From the NCBI RefSeq assembly GCF_028368935.1, contig NZ_JAQNDK010000005.1, forward strand, positions 1,428,501-1,492,500: 64,000 nt of DNA, written 5' to 3'. The stretch comes from Sorangium aterium. Its GTDB lineage: Bacteria; Myxococcota_A; Polyangia; Polyangiales; Polyangiaceae. Below, piece after piece: positions 44,729 to 56,340 of this stretch (positions are counted from its first letter, which is position 1; each line of letters begins with the position of its first letter). The notes below the pieces were generated by a model. It worked only from the letters and a program-made list of their open reading frames with translations, was not told the DNA's origin and made no database searches. The position numbers and the translations under genes were made by a program.

Positions 44729-45424
44729 TCAGAGCTCGCCGTTCATGATCTTCTCATAGGTCCGCCAGAAATTGCTGTCCTCCTCGGGCACGCCAGCGAC
44801 GACTTCCATGATCGTCATGTCCTGCGTCCTGACGATCATGTTCGCCGGGAACGCGTCGGCCTGAAAAAGCGCGCCGAGCTTGTACGAAGGGTCGATCGCC
44901 GACGGGTACTGCACGTCGTACCGGGTCGTCCAGCGGTACAGGTCGTTCGGGACCGCCGCCTCGCCCGGGGTCCTTCCGTCTGCGAGCTGAACAAGGAACT
45001 CGCCGCCCTGGGGTTGATACTTCTTGTAGAGCTCGGGCAGGACGGACTCTGCCTCGATTTTGCAGGGGCCGCACCATACGGACGAGACGTCGATCAGCAG
45101 CACCTTCGGCTTCGGCTCTCCCGCGCCGTAAAGCGAGCCTTCCGGAAAGACCTCCGTCCCGGTCGGGTTGTAGAAATCGGCGAGCTGAATCGGCTGCATC
45201 GTGTCGTTGTGTTCGGCGGCGTTGGCGTACCCGACGAACTGATAGTTCGCGATCACCCGATGGAGGCTCACCCCATACGGCCCAGCCGGATATCGAGCGT
45301 TCGCAGCTTGACCCGTCCCCTCGGGAAAAGGAGGAGCAGGAATGGGATCCTCAGCGCAGCCGACGAGCCCTAGAGCCGCCACGACGAAAAGGCCCATCCC
45401 ACCGAGAACCGCGTCGATTCGCAT
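44729..45424 (-). CDS. Thioredoxin-like lipoprotein with CGPC motif
   Basis: A 231-residue lipoprotein with a signal peptide ending in LVGC (Cys23). The centre has PKVLLIDVSSVWCGPCKIEA with the thioredoxin CGPC (118-121), followed by ESVLPELYKKY. The C-terminal part (PSYKLGALFQADAFPANMIV) provides the cis-proline-type AFPAN segment. Residues 25-100 are unique and may be a binding extension. It is 144 bp upstream of the TlpA-like gene on the same strand and divergent from the cysteine-rich lipoprotein at 45595. Confidence 0.86.
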   Translation of the reverse strand: MRIDAVLGGMGLFVVAALGLVGCAEDPIPAPPFPEGTGQAANARYPAGPYGVSLHRVIANYQFVGYANAAEHNDTMQPIQLADFYNPTGTEVFPEGSLYGAGEPKPKVLLIDVSSVWCGPCKIEAESVLPELYKKYQPQGGEFLVQLADGRTPGEAAVPNDLYRWTTRYDVQYPSAIDPSYKLGALFQADAFPANMIVRTQDMTIMEVVAGVPEEDSNFWRTYEKIMNGEL

Positions 45425-45594
45425 GATGCCACCGCCTGAAGTATGGTGTAGGAGTGCTCATTCTTCTGGGCGGCACGGGGGGCGTCAAGGGCAACCTTGG
45501 CGTCGCCGCTTCGCTCGGGAGCGCGTTTCCGTAATCTCCGGCCAGGCCCGCCGTGCCTGCCCCGATCCGCGGGTGTTTCCCGCGCTGAGGTCCT

Positions 45595-46893
45595 ATGCAG
45601 CAGGTTGCCGCTTCTCACAGCGCCCGTCGGGCCCGTCTCCGTAGTATCCACGCCTTCCTGATCTTGTGCTGCCTCGCGAGCGGGGCGGCCATCGCGGGCG
45701 GCGCATGCTCGTCGGGCACGCAGGACGAATGCTTCGGGGGGGTCATCGTCGACGGCGTCTGCGAGGGCAAATGCAAGCCAGAGCTCTGCCTGGAGGGCAA
45801 CACCTGCGTCGGCAACCGCTGCGTGCTCAGGTGCAGCAGCCACGGCGAATGTATTCCAGGCCTCCAGGACTGTGCGCCGGCCGAGGAGGACGACTCGAAG
45901 GCCGAGATCCTGGTCTGCACGCAGAAGGAGAAGATGGTGGGCTTCGGTGCGCCCTGTCCATTCGGCACCGAGTGCGGCCAGTTCGGGCGCTGCCCCGACG
46001 AGACGCCGTGCAACCCGATCCAATGCAACGGGAACCCCGGCGAGTGCCAGCGCGACGCGGAGCGGTGCGGCGACGACCCCGCGTGCTCCGCCGGCAAGTG
46101 CAGCGACGGCAGCTCCTGCGTCGTCCCCGCCTGCCCTCCCGACCAGTGCGCCTCGCTCGGCCTGGAGTGCCTCGGCAAGGGACAGGGCGACGCCGAGGCC
46201 TACTGCACGATGCCGCACTGCACGGGCGATGCGGACTGCCCCGGCGGCTTCGAGTGCGCCGTGTCGCGCGATCCTCACGCGATCTGCGGCACGGACAAGG
46301 GGAATGACAGCTTCTGCGGTGAGACGGACGAGGAGTGCATCGACCCGTCCACGTTCGGCGACGGCAACACCTATGTCGAGGGCCCGGTGTGCCTGCTGCG
46401 CAGCACCTGCGTCAAGCGCACCCAGTGCGCGCCGTGCAGCACCGATTTCGACTGCTCGTTCGTCGCAGAGCAGCGCTGCGTCGCGATCGACGGCGAGCGC
46501 CGGTGCGCCAGGTCCTGCAGCGCGGACTCCGACTGCGACCTGGACTACCGGTGCGACGACGGCGCGTGCGTTCCGCGGTTCGGCGCCTGCACCGGCAAGG
46601 GCAACTTCTGCGAGCCGTGCCGCAACGACACCGACTGCGGCGACGCGGACTCCACGATGGAGTGCACCACCACGCTGCGCGGCGAGCGGGCGTGCCTGGA
46701 CGCGGCGCTCCCCATCCGGTGCACCGCGGAGAACGCGGCCGAGGTCTGCCCGAAGTCGCCCAGCGGGCTCGTCGGCGAGTGCGTGTGCGTCCAGCAGAAC
46801 ACGAGCGGGGACTGCGTGGACTCGCGGTGCTACCTGCCGTCGCGCCGGCTCGATGCCGGCGACCCCGATTCCAAGGTCGCCACCTGCTGGTGA
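45595..46893 (+). CDS. Cysteine-rich secreted lipoprotein (EGF/disulfide-repeat type)
   Basis: A 432-residue protein with a hydrophobic N-terminus and lipobox-like GGAC around residue 38. More than 50 cysteines occur in short repeats: CFGGVIVDGVCEGKC, CSSHGECIPGLQDC, CTGDADCPGGFEC, CSADSDCDLDYRCDDGAC and CRNDTDCGD. The D-C-x(5)-C pattern is that of the tandem Cys-rich repeats common on myxobacterial surface proteins. The divergent genes on the other side encode two thioredoxin-fold lipoproteins, which could assist its disulfide formation (inference). The upstream 170 bp should hold the divergent promoters. Confidence 0.85.
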   Translation: MQQVAASHSARRARLRSIHAFLILCCLASGAAIAGGACSSGTQDECFGGVIVDGVCEGKCKPELCLEGNTCVGNRCVLRCSSHGECIPGLQDCAPAEEDDSKAEILVCTQKEKMVGFGAPCPFGTECGQFGRCPDETPCNPIQCNGNPGECQRDAERCGDDPACSAGKCSDGSSCVVPACPPDQCASLGLECLGKGQGDAEAYCTMPHCTGDADCPGGFECAVSRDPHAICGTDKGNDSFCGETDEECIDPSTFGDGNTYVEGPVCLLRSTCVKRTQCAPCSTDFDCSFVAEQRCVAIDGERRCARSCSADSDCDLDYRCDDGACVPRFGACTGKGNFCEPCRNDTDCGDADSTMECTTTLRGERACLDAALPIRCTAENAAEVCPKSPSGLVGECVCVQQNTSGDCVDSRCYLPSRRLDAGDPDSKVATCW

Positions 46894-47021
46894 CGGCGCC
46901 GACCGGGCGCAGGAACGGCCGCTGTCGCGCCCGCGCCCGGCCGGAACGGGAACGAGCGCCCGCGGCGACGCCGCGCTCGCCGGTTGACGGGAATCCCGAG
47001 CAGTCCTAACTGCTTCGCCCC

Positions 47022-48122
47022 ATGCCCATCACGAAGGACGCCGCGCTCGCTGCGCTGGCAACGGTCATCGCGCCGGACCTCCAGCGCCCCATCACCGACC
47101 TCGGTCGCGTCCGGGAGCTCTCGGTCGAGGCCGAGGCCGTCTCGCTCACCGTCGAGCTGACCAGCTACTTCAAGCAGCGGCTCGCGGCGGACATCGAGGC
47201 AGCTCTGAAGGGCGCCGGCGCGAAGGGCGTCCGGATCGCGTGGGACGTCGGCATCCCCACGCGCACCATCCTTCAGGACGACCCGTCCCCGGGCGTGAGG
47301 AACATCATCCTCGTGATGAGCGGCAAGGGCGGCGTCGGCAAGAGCACGGTCGCCGCGAACCTCACCCTGGCGCTCAGCCGCGAGGGGGCCAAGGTCGGCC
47401 TGCTCGACGCGGACATGTACGGGCCGAGCGTCCCGACCATGCTCGGCGTGATGGGCCGCCCGACGTCGTCCGACGGGCAGAAGTTCCTGCCGCTCGAGCG
47501 CTTTGGCGTGAAGCTCATGTCGATCGGCTTCCTGCTGGAAGATCCGAGGTCGGCGGTCGTCTGGCGCGGGCCGATGCTCCAGAACGCCCTGATCCAGTTC
47601 ATGCGCGACGTGGAATGGGGTGAGCTCGACTACCTCGTGCTGGATCTTCCGCCCGGTACCGGCGACATCGCGCTGACGATTTCCCAGAAGATGAGGACCA
47701 CGGGCGCGATCGTCGTGACCACACCGCAGGAGGTGGCCCTCCAGGACGTGTACAAATCGGTCTCGATGGCCCAGAAAGTCGGGATCGCCCTGCTCGGCGT
47801 GGTCGAGAACGAGAGCTACTTCGTGTGCGACGGGTGCAGCAAGCGGCACGAGCTCTTCGGGGCCGGCGGCGGGCAGAAGATCGCCGAGTTCGCCGAGGCG
47901 CCGCTGCTCGGCCAGATCCCGATGGATCCGGCCATCCGGGAGTGGGGCGACGCCGGCACGCCGGTCGTTCAGGCTGCCCCGAGCAGCCCGATCGCGCGCG
48001 CGTTCGTGGATGTGGCGGAGCGGCTGGCCGGCCAGGTCAGCGCCCACAACCTCGCGAGCGGGGGCGGCCTCCGCATCGATCGGAGCGGGGGGACCAACAA
48101 GCACCTGCCCATCATGCGGTAG
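47022..48122 (+). CDS. Mrp/ApbC-family iron-sulfur carrier ATPase
   Basis: A 366-residue protein. Residues 1-85 form a DUF59/MIP18-like domain. The P-loop deviant Walker A is MSGKGGVGKSTVAANLTLAL (about 99-118), followed by GLLDADMYGPSVPTM and LDLPPGTGDIALT. The cluster-binding pair is CDGC in FVCDGCSKRHELFG (about 268-271). This is the complete ApbC/Mrp layout, involved in scaffold or carrier roles in Fe-S cluster assembly. It is 127 bp upstream of the S1 protein gene on the same strand. The promoter was not identified. Confidence 0.94.
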   Translation: MPITKDAALAALATVIAPDLQRPITDLGRVRELSVEAEAVSLTVELTSYFKQRLAADIEAALKGAGAKGVRIAWDVGIPTRTILQDDPSPGVRNIILVMSGKGGVGKSTVAANLTLALSREGAKVGLLDADMYGPSVPTMLGVMGRPTSSDGQKFLPLERFGVKLMSIGFLLEDPRSAVVWRGPMLQNALIQFMRDVEWGELDYLVLDLPPGTGDIALTISQKMRTTGAIVVTTPQEVALQDVYKSVSMAQKVGIALLGVVENESYFVCDGCSKRHELFGAGGGQKIAEFAEAPLLGQIPMDPAIREWGDAGTPVVQAAPSSPIARAFVDVAERLAGQVSAHNLASGGGLRIDRSGGTNKHLPIMR

Positions 48123-48248
48123 GCTCTCGCGTAAACGTCCCGGGTACGATATGGTTCCGGCCCCTTCCCCCATTCAACCGAGGGGGCCGCTGGAGAGAAC
48201 GCGAGCACGTTTCGCCCCCATCGGCATGCGTTGTCGCGCGAGGCGCGG

Positions 48249-50288
48249 ATGAATACCCACGAAAATACCATCACGCCGGCGGACGCGCCGGGAGCTCCGG
48301 CCGACCAGGGCGGCCCGCTCGAGTCGTCGAACGCTGCGCCCGAGCGGGCAGCCCAAGCCCATGAAGCGGGGTCCACCCCCCCGACCGAAGCGAGCCACGA
48401 GCCCGGCGAAGAAGCGTCGCCGCAGGCGAGCTCGACCCAGTCCGAGGCGATACCGGCCGCGGCGGCAACCGCCGCCCCGGCGAGCGCTGACGACGACGAG
48501 TGGGAAGAGCAGCCGGGCGACAACATCGGCAACCGCGTTCCAGGCCTGCCGCGGGACGATATCGGCAACCGCAAGCCCGGGTTCTCGCCTGGCAAGCGGA
48601 CCCCTCCGGCGGCTGTGAAGCCCGCGCCGGCCGCGAAGCCCGCGCCGGCCGGAGAGGCCGGTGCGGCCGCGCAGACCGAGGGGGGCGCTGGAAAGAAGCG
48701 CCGCCGCCGCCGTCGCCGCAAGGGCGCGGAAGAGGCCGGCCAGCCCGGGGCCGAGGCTGCTGAGGCGGCCGAGGCCAGCGGCGCTGAGGCGGCCGACGCG
48801 GCCGACGCGGCAGAAGACGAGGGCGAGGAGGAGCAAGCGGCCGACGAGGCGGGCGGGCAGCCGCAGCCTGGCGGCGAGAAGCGCAAGCGGCGCAAGGGGC
48901 AGGGCGCGCCGCCACCGCGCGAGCGCCCGGCCTTCAGCATCGGCGAGGAAGTGTTCGGCAAGGTCAGCAAGATCACTGACCATGCCATCTGGATTGACAT
49001 CGCCGGGAAGGCGACGGGGCTGTTCGACCGTCGCGAGATCCTCGATGAGGAGCCGCCCATCGAGGGTGATCAGTTCATCGCGACGGTGGCGAGCACCGGC
49101 GTGCGCGGAGGCATGCTCCTCCTGTCGAGGGCGCCGGTGCAGCTCGATCAGGCGCGCGCGCGCGCCGAGGCTGCGCTCCAGAGCGGCGAGTCGATCGAGG
49201 GGTTCGTGACCGGGGCGGTGAAGGGCGGGCTCGAGGTCGACCTCGGCGGCCTCCGCGCCTTCGCGCCGGCGTCGCACGTCGATCTGCGCCACGGCGCGGA
49301 CCTCAACTACCTCGTGGGCCAGCGGCTCGACTTCGGCGTGACCCAGTTCGCGAAGAAGGGGCGCGACATCGTCGTGTCCCGCCGCAAGATGCTCGAGGAG
49401 GAGAGCCGGAAGGCGCGCACCGAGGCGCTCACGTCGATCGAGCCCGGCTCGCTGCACAAGGGCATCGTGCGCAAGGTCGTCGCCTGGGGCGTGTTCGTCG
49501 CGCTCCCCGACGCCGGCGGCGTCGAGGGGCTGGTCCACATGAGCGAGGCGAGCCACGACCGCGGCGCCAAGCTGGCCGACCTGTTCAAGCCGGGCGCGGA
49601 GATCGACGTGAAGGTCCTCCGCGTCGACGACAAGGGCAAGCTCTGGCTGAGCCGCAAGGCCGCCACCGTCGATCCGTGGGACGCGGTGAAGGAGAAGTAC
49701 GCGGTCGGCACGCGCCACAAGGGCAAGGTCGCTCGCCTGCAGCCGTTCGGCGCGTTCATCGAGCTCGAGCCGGGCATCGATGGGCTCATCCACACGGCCG
49801 ACCTCTCGATGAAGCCGATCCAGCACCCGAACGAGGTCGTGAAGGTCGGCGACGACGTCGACGTCGTCGTCGCGACCTGCGACGCCGCGGGCCGGCGCAT
49901 CGGGCTCCACCCTGCTCCGCCCGAGGGCGAGGAGAGCGAGCCGCGCCAGCGCGTTCAGCAGGGCAAGGCGGTGAAGGTGTCCGTCACGCAGGTGACCGAA
50001 GGGGGGCTCGTCGTCCGGGTGCTCGGCACCACGGGGCGAGCGGCCCGCGGCTTCATCCCGGCCGGCCACACCGGCACGCAGCGCGGCACCGACCTCCGGA
50101 AGGAGTTTCCCATCGGGACCCAGCTCGACGCGAAGGTCATCGAGGTGGATCCGCGCCGGGGCGAGGCCAAGCTGTCGATCCGCGCCCTCAAGGAGGACGC
50201 CGAGAAGCAGGCGTACCATCAGTACCGCGCGGGGGTCGCGCGCGAGGCCAAGTTCGGCACGTTCGCCGACCTGATGAAGAAGAGCTGA
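48249..50288 (+). CDS. Multi-S1-domain RNA-binding protein
   Basis: A 679-residue protein (ATG 48249; an in-frame TTG at 48231 is the alternative). The N-terminal ~225 residues are Ala/Glu/Pro-rich with a basic KKRRRRRRRK patch (about 146-155) and the pair DNIGNRVPG and DDIGNRKPG (about 95-115). Five S1-type RNA-binding domains follow at about 231, 313, 399, 486 and 570, e.g. GEEVFGKVSKITDHAIWIDI, GIVRKVVAWGVFVALPDAGG and GKVARLQPFGAFIELEPGID. The family resembles ribosomal protein bS1 but with a different N-terminus and number of domains. A general RNA-binding or translation-related role is inferred. Confidence 0.87.
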   Translation: MNTHENTITPADAPGAPADQGGPLESSNAAPERAAQAHEAGSTPPTEASHEPGEEASPQASSTQSEAIPAAAATAAPASADDDEWEEQPGDNIGNRVPGLPRDDIGNRKPGFSPGKRTPPAAVKPAPAAKPAPAGEAGAAAQTEGGAGKKRRRRRRRKGAEEAGQPGAEAAEAAEASGAEAADAADAAEDEGEEEQAADEAGGQPQPGGEKRKRRKGQGAPPPRERPAFSIGEEVFGKVSKITDHAIWIDIAGKATGLFDRREILDEEPPIEGDQFIATVASTGVRGGMLLLSRAPVQLDQARARAEAALQSGESIEGFVTGAVKGGLEVDLGGLRAFAPASHVDLRHGADLNYLVGQRLDFGVTQFAKKGRDIVVSRRKMLEEESRKARTEALTSIEPGSLHKGIVRKVVAWGVFVALPDAGGVEGLVHMSEASHDRGAKLADLFKPGAEIDVKVLRVDDKGKLWLSRKAATVDPWDAVKEKYAVGTRHKGKVARLQPFGAFIELEPGIDGLIHTADLSMKPIQHPNEVVKVGDDVDVVVATCDAAGRRIGLHPAPPEGEESEPRQRVQQGKAVKVSVTQVTEGGLVVRVLGTTGRAARGFIPAGHTGTQRGTDLRKEFPIGTQLDAKVIEVDPRRGEAKLSIRALKEDAEKQAYHQYRAGVAREAKFGTFADLMKKS

Positions 50289-50372
50289 TCCCGGGAGGCG
50301 CGCGCTGCCCGTGCAGCGGCGCCTCCGCCTCCATCCTCCACCAGCCACCGCCGCGGTTCGGCGAGCTTCGCG

Positions 50373-52818
<2,446 letters not shown>

Positions 52819-52822
<4 letters not shown>

Positions 52823-53619
52823 GGCGAGAGCTCGTCGCGCTCCGCCTCGGAGAGCGGCAGCGCGGCAAGCGCCGCCGCCGCGTCGACGGGGCGGTCGTCC
52901 CTGAGATCGCTCCGGATCTCGCCGTCGCGCATCGTGATCACGCGGCTCGCGCAGGCGGCGATGTCCGGCTCGTGCGTCACGAGGACGATCGTGATCCCGC
53001 CTCGGTTGAGCCGCTGCAGCAGCCCGAGCACCTCGTAGCTCGTGCGCGTGTCGAGGTTGCCCGTGGGCTCGTCGGCGAGGAGCAGCGGCGGTGAGGTGAC
53101 GAGCGCCCGCGCGATGGCGACGCGCTGCTGCTGTCCGCCCGAGAGCTGGTTCGGCGTGTGGTGCAGGCGCTCGGCCAGCCCCACCGCGCCGAGCGCCTCG
53201 AGCGCCCGCTTGCGCCGCTCCGCCGCGCCGACGCCCCGATAGACCAGCGGCAGCTCCACGTTCTCGAGCGCCGTGGTGCGCGGCAGCAGGTTGAAGCCCT
53301 GGAAGACGAACCCGATAAGGCGGTTCCTGACGATCGCGCGCGCGTCGTTGCTGCGCCGGGTGACGTCGAGGCCGTCGAGCCGGTACGTGCCCTGCGTCGG
53401 CCGGTCCAGACACCCGATGATGTTCATCAGGGTGCTCTTGCCCGAGCCGCTCTGCCCGACGATCGCGACGAAATCGCCGTGCTGGATGGTCAGATCCACG
53501 TGCCGAAGCGCCCTCACGATGACGGCCTCGGTCGTGTAGTCCTTGCCGACGCTCGAGAGCTCGATGAGCGGCTCGTCCCGGGGCGCCGCGGCGACGTCTT
53601 GGCTCTGGGGCAGCATCAC
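52819..53619 (-). CDS. MacB/LolD-type ABC transporter ATPase
   Basis: A 266-residue ATPase driving the two adjoining permeases. Walker A is [15 protein letters not shown] (about 55-69), the ABC signature [16 protein letters not shown], Walker [13 protein letters not shown], and the H-loop VTHEP. The sequence [20 protein letters not shown] and [20 protein letters not shown] is typical of the MacB/LolD group. The start follows the MacA-like gene by 3 bp, and its stop overlaps the first permease. Substrate could be a lipoprotein, peptide or macrolide-like compound; sequence does not tell. Confidence 0.94.
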
Positions 53620-53622
53620 GCC

Positions 53623-55077
53623 TCAGAACAGCCGAGGGCCGCGCCCCTTGCCGCTCGCTGACGGATCGTCGTTCTCGTCGGTGACGACCTTGAGCGGCCC
53701 GAGATCGGACGCCAGCGCGGTGAAGATGCCGTCGGTGATCCCCACGTCGACGACGCGCGGCTCGATCTTCTCCGCCCCCGGCGTCGCGTCGGTCAGCACG
53801 TAGATCCGGCCCTTCTTCGGCGGGAGCGGCTCGAGGGGCGGCGCCTTGATCTCCTTGCCGTCCTTGTCCCGCGCCGGGGCCGGCTTGAACCGGAGCGCCG
53901 CGTTCGGCAGCCGCCGCACCCCCCTGGCCTCGGCGGACCGGACGCTCACCGTCGCCGTCATCCCCGGCCGGAGCTTGACGTCGGGGTTGTCGACCTCGAC
54001 GACCGCCGCGTAGGTCACGACGCCGGACTGGCTCAACGGGCTGTAGCGCACCTGGCTCACCGTCCCTCGGAACGTCTCGCCCGGGAACGCATCGACGCTC
54101 ACGTCCGCCGCCATGCCCTCGCGGAGCCGCCCGACGTCCGCCTCGTCGATGTCGGCGAGCACGCGCATCTTGCGGAGATCCTGGGCGATCACGAAGAGGG
54201 TCGGCGCCTGGAAGCTCGCCGCCACGGTCTGCCCGGGGTCGATCGCGCGGCTGATGACGACCCCGTCGATGGGCGAGAAGATGCGCGTGTACTGGAGGTT
54301 CGTCGTGGAGGAGCGGAGCACCGCCCTGAGCTGCGCCACCTGCGCCTTGGAGGCCGCGACGTCGGCGAGCGCGACGTCATAGGCGCCCTGCGCGGTGTCC
54401 AGATCCGCTTGCGAGCCCACCCCCTCCGCGACCATCTTCCTCGCGCGATCGAGCCGCTGCCTGGCGGTCCCCAGCGAGGCCTCCGAGCGCACGACGCTCG
54501 CGTTCGCCGCCGCGATCTGCGCCTGGTTCGAGTCGATCTGCGCCCCGAAGAGCGTCGGATCGATCTCGGCCAGCACGTCGCCGGCCTTCACGATGCTGTT
54601 GAAGTCGACGTAGACCTTGGTGATTCGCCCCGAGACCTGGGCGCCGATCTGCACCTCGGTGAGCGGCTTGACCTGCCCCGTCGACTGGACCACTTCGAGC
54701 ACGTCGCCCGTGGTGATGTCGCCCGTGACGTAGCGCGGCGGCGGCGGGGGCCTCGTCCGGATCCTCCAGACGACGATCCCCGCGACGAGCGCTGCGATTG
54801 TCGCGAGGACGCCGAGCCGAGCGAGCCAGCGCTTCGTGCCCACCCGGGAGAGCTCCTGCTCCAGGCTCTCTCCCCCGCGTCGAGGCTGCGGTCCGCCCTC
54901 GCGGCGGCCCCGGGCTGCCGCGCCGCCGGGGGGAACCGGCGCGGCCGAGGCCGGTCGCATCTCGCCCGGCGGCGCCTCTCCGGGACGGAGACGCTCGGTT
55001 TCCGTGGCGGCCTGCTCAGCAGGGGGCGACGCGTCGAGGGGGTCGCGACCGGTCGCCCGAGCCATGGAGTCGGCCAT
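53623..55077 (-). CDS. MacA-like periplasmic adaptor (HlyD family)
   Basis: A 484-residue adaptor subunit. Residues about 1-80 are Pro/Ala/Arg-rich and cytoplasmic; one membrane helix (about 84-105, RLGVLATIAALVAGIVVWRI) follows. The lipoyl-like half starts VVQSTGQVKPLTEVQIGAQV, the coiled-coil hairpin spans about 175-240, and SPIDGVVISRAIDPGQTVAA closes the lipoyl fold. The beta-barrel domain has VRYSPLSQSGVVTYAAVVEV. It is first gene of the four-gene operon and should connect the ABC transporter to an outer-membrane channel encoded elsewhere. The long N-terminal extension is unusual. Confidence 0.92.
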   Translation of the reverse strand: MADSMARATGRDPLDASPPAEQAATETERLRPGEAPPGEMRPASAAPVPPGGAAARGRREGGPQPRRGGESLEQELSRVGTKRWLARLGVLATIAALVAGIVVWRIRTRPPPPPRYVTGDITTGDVLEVVQSTGQVKPLTEVQIGAQVSGRITKVYVDFNSIVKAGDVLAEIDPTLFGAQIDSNQAQIAAANASVVRSEASLGTARQRLDRARKMVAEGVGSQADLDTAQGAYDVALADVAASKAQVAQLRAVLRSSTTNLQYTRIFSPIDGVVISRAIDPGQTVAASFQAPTLFVIAQDLRKMRVLADIDEADVGRLREGMAADVSVDAFPGETFRGTVSQVRYSPLSQSGVVTYAAVVEVDNPDVKLRPGMTATVSVRSAEARGVRRLPNAALRFKPAPARDKDGKEIKAPPLEPLPPKKGRIYVLTDATPGAEKIEPRVVDVGITDGIFTALASDLGPLKVVTDENDDPSASGKGRGPRLF

Positions 55078-55159
55078 CGGACGTCCTCATAGCACGCTGC
55101 TGCGCAAGCGCGCCTCGCTTGAAACCGCGGAACCGCCGTGGCAGACCAACCGCCGCCCC

Positions 55160-55768
55160 ATGGAGTCGCTGCCCATCGCAACGGATACGGTCGTCACGCT
55201 GTCCTACGTCCTCTTCAACGAAAACGGCGAGACCGTGGATGAGGCATCGACCGCGGAGCCGCTCGTTTACACGCACGGCTATGCCCAGATCGTGCCCGGG
55301 CTGGAGCGTGCCCTGGAAGGGCTGCGGGCGGGCGAGCAGCGCGAGATCACCGTCGAGGCGGAGGATGCGTTCGGCGAGCGCGATGACGCTGGCGTCTTCG
55401 AGGTCGACAAGGCGGATTTCCCCGATGGCGGCGCTGTCGAGGTGGGCGACGAGTTCGTCGCCCAGGGCCCGGACGGCTCACCGATCGCGCTCCGGGTCAT
55501 CGAGATCCTCCCCGAAGGCTTCCGGGTGGACACGAATCACCCCCTGGCAGGCCAGAAGGTGCGCTTCCAGGTTCAGGTCAAGGACGTGCGCGCCGCCAGC
55601 GAGGAGGAGATCGCGCAGGCTCAGGCCGAGCTGGAGGAGCGCATCGAGGAGTCCGAGGGCGAGGGCTGCTGCGATCACGACCATGACCACGACCACGACC
55701 ACGATCACGGCCACCATCACGAGCACGGGGATGGGGTGCTCGTGACGCTCTCGAAGAAGTCGTCATAA
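55160..55768 (+). CDS. slyD: SlyD-type FKBP peptidyl-prolyl isomerase
   Basis: A 202-residue cytoplasmic FKBP-fold prolyl isomerase and chaperone. The ATG at 55160 gives MESLPIATDTVVTLSYVLFN. FKBP core: HGYAQIVPGLERALEGLRAG, then the IF-domain (about 70-125) and VRFQVQVKDVRAA. The C-terminal tail is CCDHDHDHDHDHDHGHHHEH (about 170-190), a metal-binding His/Asp/Cys stretch, as SlyD uses for nickel delivery. The tail has CC instead of the usual several cysteines. It is divergent from the MacA-like gene (82 bp). Confidence 0.92.
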   Translation: MESLPIATDTVVTLSYVLFNENGETVDEASTAEPLVYTHGYAQIVPGLERALEGLRAGEQREITVEAEDAFGERDDAGVFEVDKADFPDGGAVEVGDEFVAQGPDGSPIALRVIEILPEGFRVDTNHPLAGQKVRFQVQVKDVRAASEEEIAQAQAELEERIEESEGEGCCDHDHDHDHDHDHGHHHEHGDGVLVTLSKKSS

Positions 55769-55769
55769 G

Positions 55770-55788
55770 CCCGCCGCGAACTGGCGGG
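55770..55788 (+). terminator. Short hairpin downstream of slyD
   Basis: CCCGCC (55770-55775) with GGCGGG (55783-55788) around a 7-nt loop, directly after the slyD stop and before the small gene at 55811. Only 6 bp; termination is a guess. Confidence 0.3.
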
Positions 55789-55810
55789 TTGTCCGAGGAG
55801 ATCACACATC

Positions 55811-56041
55811 ATGACCGTAGGTGAGAAGGGCAAGCTGACGGAGCTGCAGCTCGATCGCCGGGTGCGCGAGCGCCTGCTGGCGAGCGGGACGCTCAGCGCC
55901 GGGACCATCGAGGCGCACCTCGCGGGCTTGCAGGACCTGGAGGAGCAAGCCGAGGGGATCGCCGTCGATCAGCCGGCGCTCGGCGCGTCGGCGCAGGGGT
56001 CGCGGGTCGAGCCCGATCTCGACGACGACGGGGCAGAGTGA
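55811..56041 (+). CDS. Small hypothetical protein of the DUF1844-htrA operon
   Basis: A 76-residue protein from ATG 55811 (MTVGEKGKLTELQLDRRVRE). It is alpha-helical and acidic toward the C-terminus (VEPDLDDDGAE). GGAG occurs about 14 nt upstream, and the gene ends with a 4-nt overlap with the DUF1844 start, which supports it as real. No family recognised. It may be a cofactor of the DUF1844 protein, by operon position only. Confidence 0.65.
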   Translation: MTVGEKGKLTELQLDRRVRERLLASGTLSAGTIEAHLAGLQDLEEQAEGIAVDQPALGASAQGSRVEPDLDDDGAE

Positions 56042-56340
56042 GCGACGCGAAGAATCGGGAAGAGCTTCCGCCGTTCGGGAGCCCCCCGGAGCTGCCGACG
56101 CTCGACTTCTCGACCTTCGTGCTGTCGATCATCGGCTCCGCGTACGTGCACCTCGGCGACGCGCCCAGCCCTGACGGCAGGGAAGAGCAGAACCTGGTCC
56201 TCGCGCATCAGGACATCGATCTGCTGTCGCTCCTCCAGGAGAAGACGAAGGGGAACCTCTCGGGCGACGAGGAAAGGCTGCTCGAGCAGGCGCTCTACGA
56301 TCTGCGGATGCGCTACCTCGAGGTCTCGAAACGATCGTGA
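56038..56340 (+). CDS. DUF1844 family protein
   Basis: A 100-residue cytoplasmic protein starting at GTG 56038 and overlapping the preceding gene by 4 nt. The core matches DUF1844: LDFSTFVLSIIGSAYVHLGD, LAHQDIDLLSLLQEKTKGNL and LLEQALYDLRMRYLEV. Function of the family is unknown. Its stop overlaps the GTG start of the HtrA-type gene by 4 nt (GTGA), so the three are an operon with coupled translation. Confidence 0.88.
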   Translation: MSDAKNREELPPFGSPPELPTLDFSTFVLSIIGSAYVHLGDAPSPDGREEQNLVLAHQDIDLLSLLQEKTKGNLSGDEERLLEQALYDLRMRYLEVSKRS

